Shown here in pieces: positions 61,479-64,000 of a stretch of DNA of 64,000 bases. Under the pieces are notes generated by a model. It was not told where the DNA came from. It saw only the letters and a program-made list of their open reading frames with translations, and made no database searches. Within the stretch, counting starts at the first letter, position 1; each line of letters begins with the position of its first letter. Source of the DNA: Sympetrum striolatum (lineage: Eukaryota > Arthropoda > Insecta > Odonata > Libellulidae). The position numbers and the translations under genes are program-made. The DNA lies in contig OX388352.1 of assembly GCA_947579665.1 (NCBI GenBank), positions 73,632,113 through 73,696,112 on the forward strand. Direction: 5' to 3'.

Positions 61479-61809
61479 AGAGAGCCATTAACTTTCGTGA
61501 AAAGTAGAACGTCTTTTGAGGCAGTTGTAGCCAATATTTCTGCTTGAATTTTCACAAATAGTTACAGATGGTGATCTTCTATTGTGCAGCATAGTAAGTT
61601 CAGCAGTAAGACCCGGGTTCGATGCCAGACGATGAAATTTCAGGGAATTTTAAGAAAAATTTCAATCTTTTTTTTTCTTTTGAGGACTGTATCGATATGA
61701 TGCCGATATGAAATTAGTATTGCCGATCTGCTTGCAGTATGCAAGCTACATTTTACTCGTATATATATATATCTATTAAATATAGATGCTTCTCCGGATT
61801 CATTCAAGG

Positions 61810-61811
61810 AT

Positions 61812-61847
<36 letters not shown>

Positions 61848-61848
61848 G
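61810..61848. repeat. (GATA)n microsatellite
   Basis: About nine GATA repeats, the longest such tract in the window, at the outer end of unit 13. Confidence 0.95.
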
Positions 61849-62467
61849 ATACTAATTCACAGCCTAAACTATAAGCGTCATCGACTTGAAATTTTTACGA
61901 CGTATTGGCCATAACGTGTAACCGCCAGAAAAATTGCGGTTTTGAACCTCAGTGTCATGGGTTCGATTCCAGAAGGCCCCAAAGTCACGATTTTGTCCAT
62001 AAGAATACATGGCGGGGATTTTCGAAAAATTTTTTGAGGCACTTCCCGGAAAAGGAGAGAGTTGAAACTCGAGGGATCGCTAGATGCCGTGCATAGCCAA
62101 CGAAAATCAAAAAGACATCTTCGAATATTGTCCTTGGTTCGATGCTAGGCTGGGGCAAAAATCGGCCGTTTAAAATGCATTGCGGCGATTTTGAAGATTT
62201 TTTTTGGATCCTTTCCCGATAACATGGATACTTGAAACTCGGCACGTGGATATATATGTTGAATATATTTCATAATTGAATTTTACATGTTCGCTGATGG
62301 TCCTTGGTTCGATCCCAGAGGGCCATTTGCACTTCTCAATGCATTTCTTACGGAGATAACGGAAACAAAATTTAGGTACTTCCTGTTATGCTATCGACTT
62401 CAAACATTGCATCATACAAAAGCAAGTCTTTACAAATCAAACTATGCATTCACAGCTTACAATATGT

Positions 62468-62489
62468 CCTGGGTTCGACACCAGGTGTC
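62468..62489. repeat. Two overlapping hairpins around the GACACC box
   Basis: CCTGGGTTCGACACCAGG (62,468-62,485) forms a five-base stem around the TTCGA loop. The overlapping GACACCAGGTGTC (62,477-62,489) is a perfect six-base inverted repeat with a one-base spacer. Only one can form at a time. Both are kept in most copies of this module. Confidence 0.75.
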
Positions 62490-62923
62490 TCTGAAATCAG
62501 AAGTTGATCTGATTTTTAGTAATTATTTTGTAAGCTTTCCCAATAATATAGAAACTTGAAATTCGGCATATAGATAGAGTTCATAAATAACTTTCAGAAG
62601 CATGTTTAAGATTTCCAAGATTGTCCTTGGTTCGAATCCAGAGAGCCATTTACATTCGTGAAAATTAGAACGTCTATTGAGGCAGTTGCAGCCAATATTT
62701 CTGCTTAAATTTTCACAGATAGTTAGAGATGGTGATCTTCTATTGTGCTGCATAGTAAGTTCACAGTATAGACCAGGGTCCGATGCCAGACGATGAAATT
62801 TCAGCGAATTTTAGGAATTTTTTATTCATTTTTTTTTCTTTTGAGGACCGTCCCTATATGATTCCAACATAAAATTAGTGTTGTTGATCTGCTTGCAGTA
62901 TGCAAGCAACATTTTACTCGTAT

Positions 62924-64000
62924 ATCTATTATATATAGATGCTTCTCCGGATTCATTCATATATATACCTATATAGATAGATAGATAGATAGGATACAAA
63001 TTCACAGCCTAAACTACAAGCGTCATTGATCTGAAATTTTTATGACATATTGGCCATAACGTGAAACCCCCAGGAAAAAAGAGACTTTGATCCTCAGTGT
63101 CATAGGTTCGATTCCAGAGGGCCCCAAAGTCCCGATTTTTCCCGTATGAATGCATTGCCGTGATTTTCGGGAATTAAAAAAAAATTCTTTCCGGATAGGT
63201 AGAGAAGTAAAACTCAAGGTGCCTATATTTATGGTCTTGGACTTTCGAAAACATCAATGACTTTTACAAAAGTTATCCTGGGTTCGATGCTAGGACGATG
63301 CAAAGATCTGCCCTTTAAAATACATGGGAGCCGTTTTTCATTATTTTTTTAGATGCACTTATCGAAATGATAGGAGGTTCGTGCTTGGCTGGAAGATGTA
63401 TGGTACGAATAAGTTTTAGAAAAAAATTTTCATAAGACCGTACTGTTCCTGGGTTCGAAGCCAGAGCACAATAACGTTTCTCTCATAAGGAATATAAAGG
63501 AAAAGTAGGACGTCATTTGAGGCAGTTGTAACCAATATTTCTGCTTGAATTTGCATACGCGGTTAGAGATGGTGTTTTTCTTTTGTGCTGCATAGAAAGT
63601 ATTGCCTGAAAGACCCGGGTTCGATGCCGGGCGGTAAAAATATCACCCATATATAATACTATGGGGTATCTTTTCATAATTTTTTTATGCATTTATCGAT
63701 ATGTAAGGGAGCTCTTGCTTAGATGGAAGATGTATATTAACACTTTGTTTAAGAAAAAAAATAGATAAGACCATGCTGTTCCTGGGTTCGATGCCAGAGC
63801 ACATTATAATTTCTCAAATAAGGAGTGTATGTGAATAGTAGGACGTCGTTTGAGGTAGTTGCACTTAATAGTTTTGCTTGAATTTTCACACATAGTTTGA
63901 TATGGTAATTTTCTATTTTGCTGCATAGTAAGTACACCAGGAAGACCGGGGTTCGCTGCCAGGTGATTAAATTGCAGCGAATTCTACGAATATTTTGAAT
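62924..64000 (-). repeat. Region C unit 14, reverse, runs off the window
   Basis: Boxes at 63,105, 63,281, 63,452, 63,618, 63,785 and 63,950 (GGTTCGC variant), spaced 176, 171, 166, 167 and 165. Module order (ATTCC, ATCCTGGG subtype, CCTGGGTTCGAAGCC subtype, CCCGGGTTC, then repeats of the last two) is the mirror of unit 1. The window ends within what should be the last module. Confidence 0.88.
62973..62992. repeat. (ATAG)n microsatellite
   Basis: Short ATAG tract at the junction between units 13 and 14, continuous with TA repeats and TCCGGATTCATTC. Confidence 0.93.

Larger units (their letters stand above)
60637..61772 (-). repeat. Region C unit 12, reverse
   Basis: GGTTCGA boxes at 60,799 (GATTCC), 60,975 (GATGCT), 61,145 (GATCCC), 61,311 (GACACC), 61,468 (GAATCC) and 61,616 (GATGCC), spaced 176, 170, 166, 157 and 148, the mirror image of the forward units. 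Hairpin at 61,730-61,746. The best example of the standard unit on this strand. T-runs of 4 to 9 follow several boxes, for example near 61,025 and 61,665. Confidence 0.89.
61773..62923 (-). repeat. Region C unit 13, reverse
   Basis: Boxes at 61,960, 62,136, 62,306, 62,472, 62,629 and 62,777 (last one degenerate, GGTCCGATGCC), spaced 176, 170, 166, 157 and 148. Hairpin at 62,891-62,907. Left end carries (GATA)n at 61,810-61,848. Short open frames on either strand cross several modules and have no recognisable product. Confidence 0.88.

Noticed and set aside
61960..61970. tRNA genes suggested by GGTTCGATTCC and similar motifs
   Set aside because: No cloverleaf can be drawn: there is no acceptor stem, D-arm or anticodon arm at the right distance, and no convincing A box. 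The weak TGCTGCATAGTAAG stretch about 31 bases upstream of the GATGCC class is too close.

Overview
This window is repeat DNA from end to end. I find no protein-coding gene, rRNA or tRNA gene, and no coding remnant I could defend. It looks like a heterochromatic block (pericentromeric, subtelomeric or similar) of a eukaryote. Nested satellites, higher-order repeats, GATA/TA microsatellites and large inversions all point that way. Nothing identifies the species; an invertebrate animal is a guess.

Region A (1 to about 31,777, plus strand) is a composite higher-order repeat. Each unit carries, in order: an AT-rich array II of about 164-bp monomers; an AT-rich array I of related monomers; an AT-rich spacer of about 0.8 kb; GC-richer 14-bp minisatellite A (core GGAGTCGACCTCCC); and 14-bp minisatellite B (core GGTCATTGACCTCG). 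Full units measure about 9.4 kb (6,956-16,356) and 8.9 kb (16,357-25,228). A strongly shortened unit follows (25,229-28,882), then a partial one (28,883-31,777). Length differences between units are close to whole numbers of monomers, as expected from unequal exchange.

Region B (about 31,778-49,256) holds the same components on the opposite strand in shorter units of about 5.7 kb. These lack most of the array I variants amplified in the forward units. The strand switch at 31,778 falls inside a perfect 16-bp palindrome. A second switch at 49,256 is a foldback palindrome with arms of about 270 bp, after which about 0.5 kb of the satellite runs forward again.

Region C (49,785-64,000) is a different repeat system: at least 14 copies, whole or broken, of a unit of about 1.13-1.16 kb. 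Orientations are mixed. Units join at TA/GATA microsatellites and short palindromes. Each full unit is a chain of diverged modules of about 150-176 bp, and nearly every module has one copy of GGTTCGANNCC, the consensus of the tRNA T-arm and Pol III B box. The spacing series 148/157/166/170/176 recurs almost to the base in unit after unit.

The two most unusual signals are the B-box lattice of region C and minisatellite B, whose repeat is an IR-1 nuclear-receptor palindrome (AGGTCA-N-TGACCT type) present dozens of times per array. All length and identity statements come from reading by eye. No alignment or database search was run.
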